40,749 nt of DNA. Origin: JBMOPD01 sp049323615 (lineage in GTDB: Bacteria > Bacillota > Desulfotomaculia > Desulfotomaculales > Desulfocucumaceae). Positions 40,461-40,749 of this stretch are shown here, piece after piece; the stretch's first letter is position 1, and the number at the start of each line of letters is the position of its first letter. Both the position numbers and the translations under genes were made by a program. Where the stretch lies: assembly GCA_049323615.1 (NCBI GenBank), contig JBMOPD010000058.1:1-40749 (forward strand), given 5' to 3'. A model generated the notes under the pieces. It saw only the letters and a list, made by a program, of their open reading frames with translations, did no database searches and was not told the DNA's origin.

Positions 40461-40749
40461 TCCTTCGCACTGATTTGTCTCAAAACGGTATAGGACCTTC
40501 GTGATCCTGTTGCTTCTATGATTATATCTTTTTCCAACCCGCCGATCAATATAAAATTTTATCCCAATTAATCTTTGTCGCGGCTGTTCCACTTTGCCCG
40601 GCCCTGTTCAGGCCGGGCCTCCCGTTAGTTTGACAGCATAGTTAAATAGAGAAACCCCAAAATCCCTTGTGTCATAAGGATACCTGGGAATTTTTTTATA
40701 ATTATTTGCCATATTTATGTAGCGGAATACACGTGATTATGGTATAATA

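Noticed and set aside
40386..40640. Cobalamin riboswitch upstream of cbiQ
   Set aside because: The B12-box and the other conserved core motifs were not found on the minus strand; only an unrelated inverted repeat is visible.

Overview
The window reads as chromosome of a spore-forming Gram-positive anaerobe of the Clostridia, most like the Peptococcaceae / Desulfotomaculum-Pelotomaculum type. This is inferred from gene content, not from a search. The pointers are a spo0B-obg pair, a GerM-type lipoprotein, SpoIIIE/FtsK, MurT-GatD, pyruvoyl-dependent arginine decarboxylase, a minimal TatAC system beside an extracytoplasmic Fe-S/cytochrome b module, GTG and TTG starts, and strong Shine-Dalgarno (SD) sites. 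No rRNA, tRNA, CRISPR array, phage or intact insertion sequence was seen.

Layout. 1-531 is non-coding, GC-rich and full of hairpins; it holds two diverged copies of one roughly 70-base element in opposite orientation. 532-3644 (minus) carries a glycerophosphodiesterase, a hotdog thioesterase and a FapA/DUF342 protein. 3919-6924 (minus) is an apparent operon: Tat-exported four-cluster ferredoxin, cytochrome b, TatC, TatA and a small zinc ribbon. Upstream lie three CsoR/CstR-like palindromes and, at 7318-7740, a chain of stem-loops with compensated stem changes that looks like an undescribed structured RNA. 7815-9065 holds a LutC-like gene and a deletion scar with remnants of an ABC ATPase and a ferritin-like gene. 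9250-14078 holds an MFS transporter, a zinc-dependent phospholipase C-like gene and a MASE3 histidine kinase. 14104-18931 (minus) is spo0B, obg, a small zinc ribbon, proB and proA, then another small zinc protein. 19166-21152 holds a crotonase, a DnaA-box cluster, an RND efflux pseudogene and a small membrane protein.

21563-23851 (minus) is a polyamine operon: arginine to agmatine (PvlArgDC), agmatine to putrescine (agmatinase), putrescine to spermidine (SpeE). 23985-28763 holds a YflT-like stress protein, an endonuclease IV-like gene, an orphan solute-binding protein, a Gln/Gly-rich low-complexity protein and a small unknown. 29018-34797 (plus) holds lgt, spoIIIE/ftsK, two small membrane proteins, a GerMN lipoprotein and a GNAT-like protein. 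35168-40366 holds nagA with a cysteine-rich insertion, the convergent murT-gatD pair, and the ECF cobalt-type transporter genes cbiQ and cbiO.

The chromosome is peppered with short dispersed repeats: CAGAATCC-type, GGGATTGGGGATT-type and AGCTGATAGCT-type. Several form the last codons and stop codons of genes (lgt, nagA, gatD, the endonuclease IV-like gene). The best candidate for something new is the hairpin array at 7318-7740, with possible relatives at 3-70 and 311-379.
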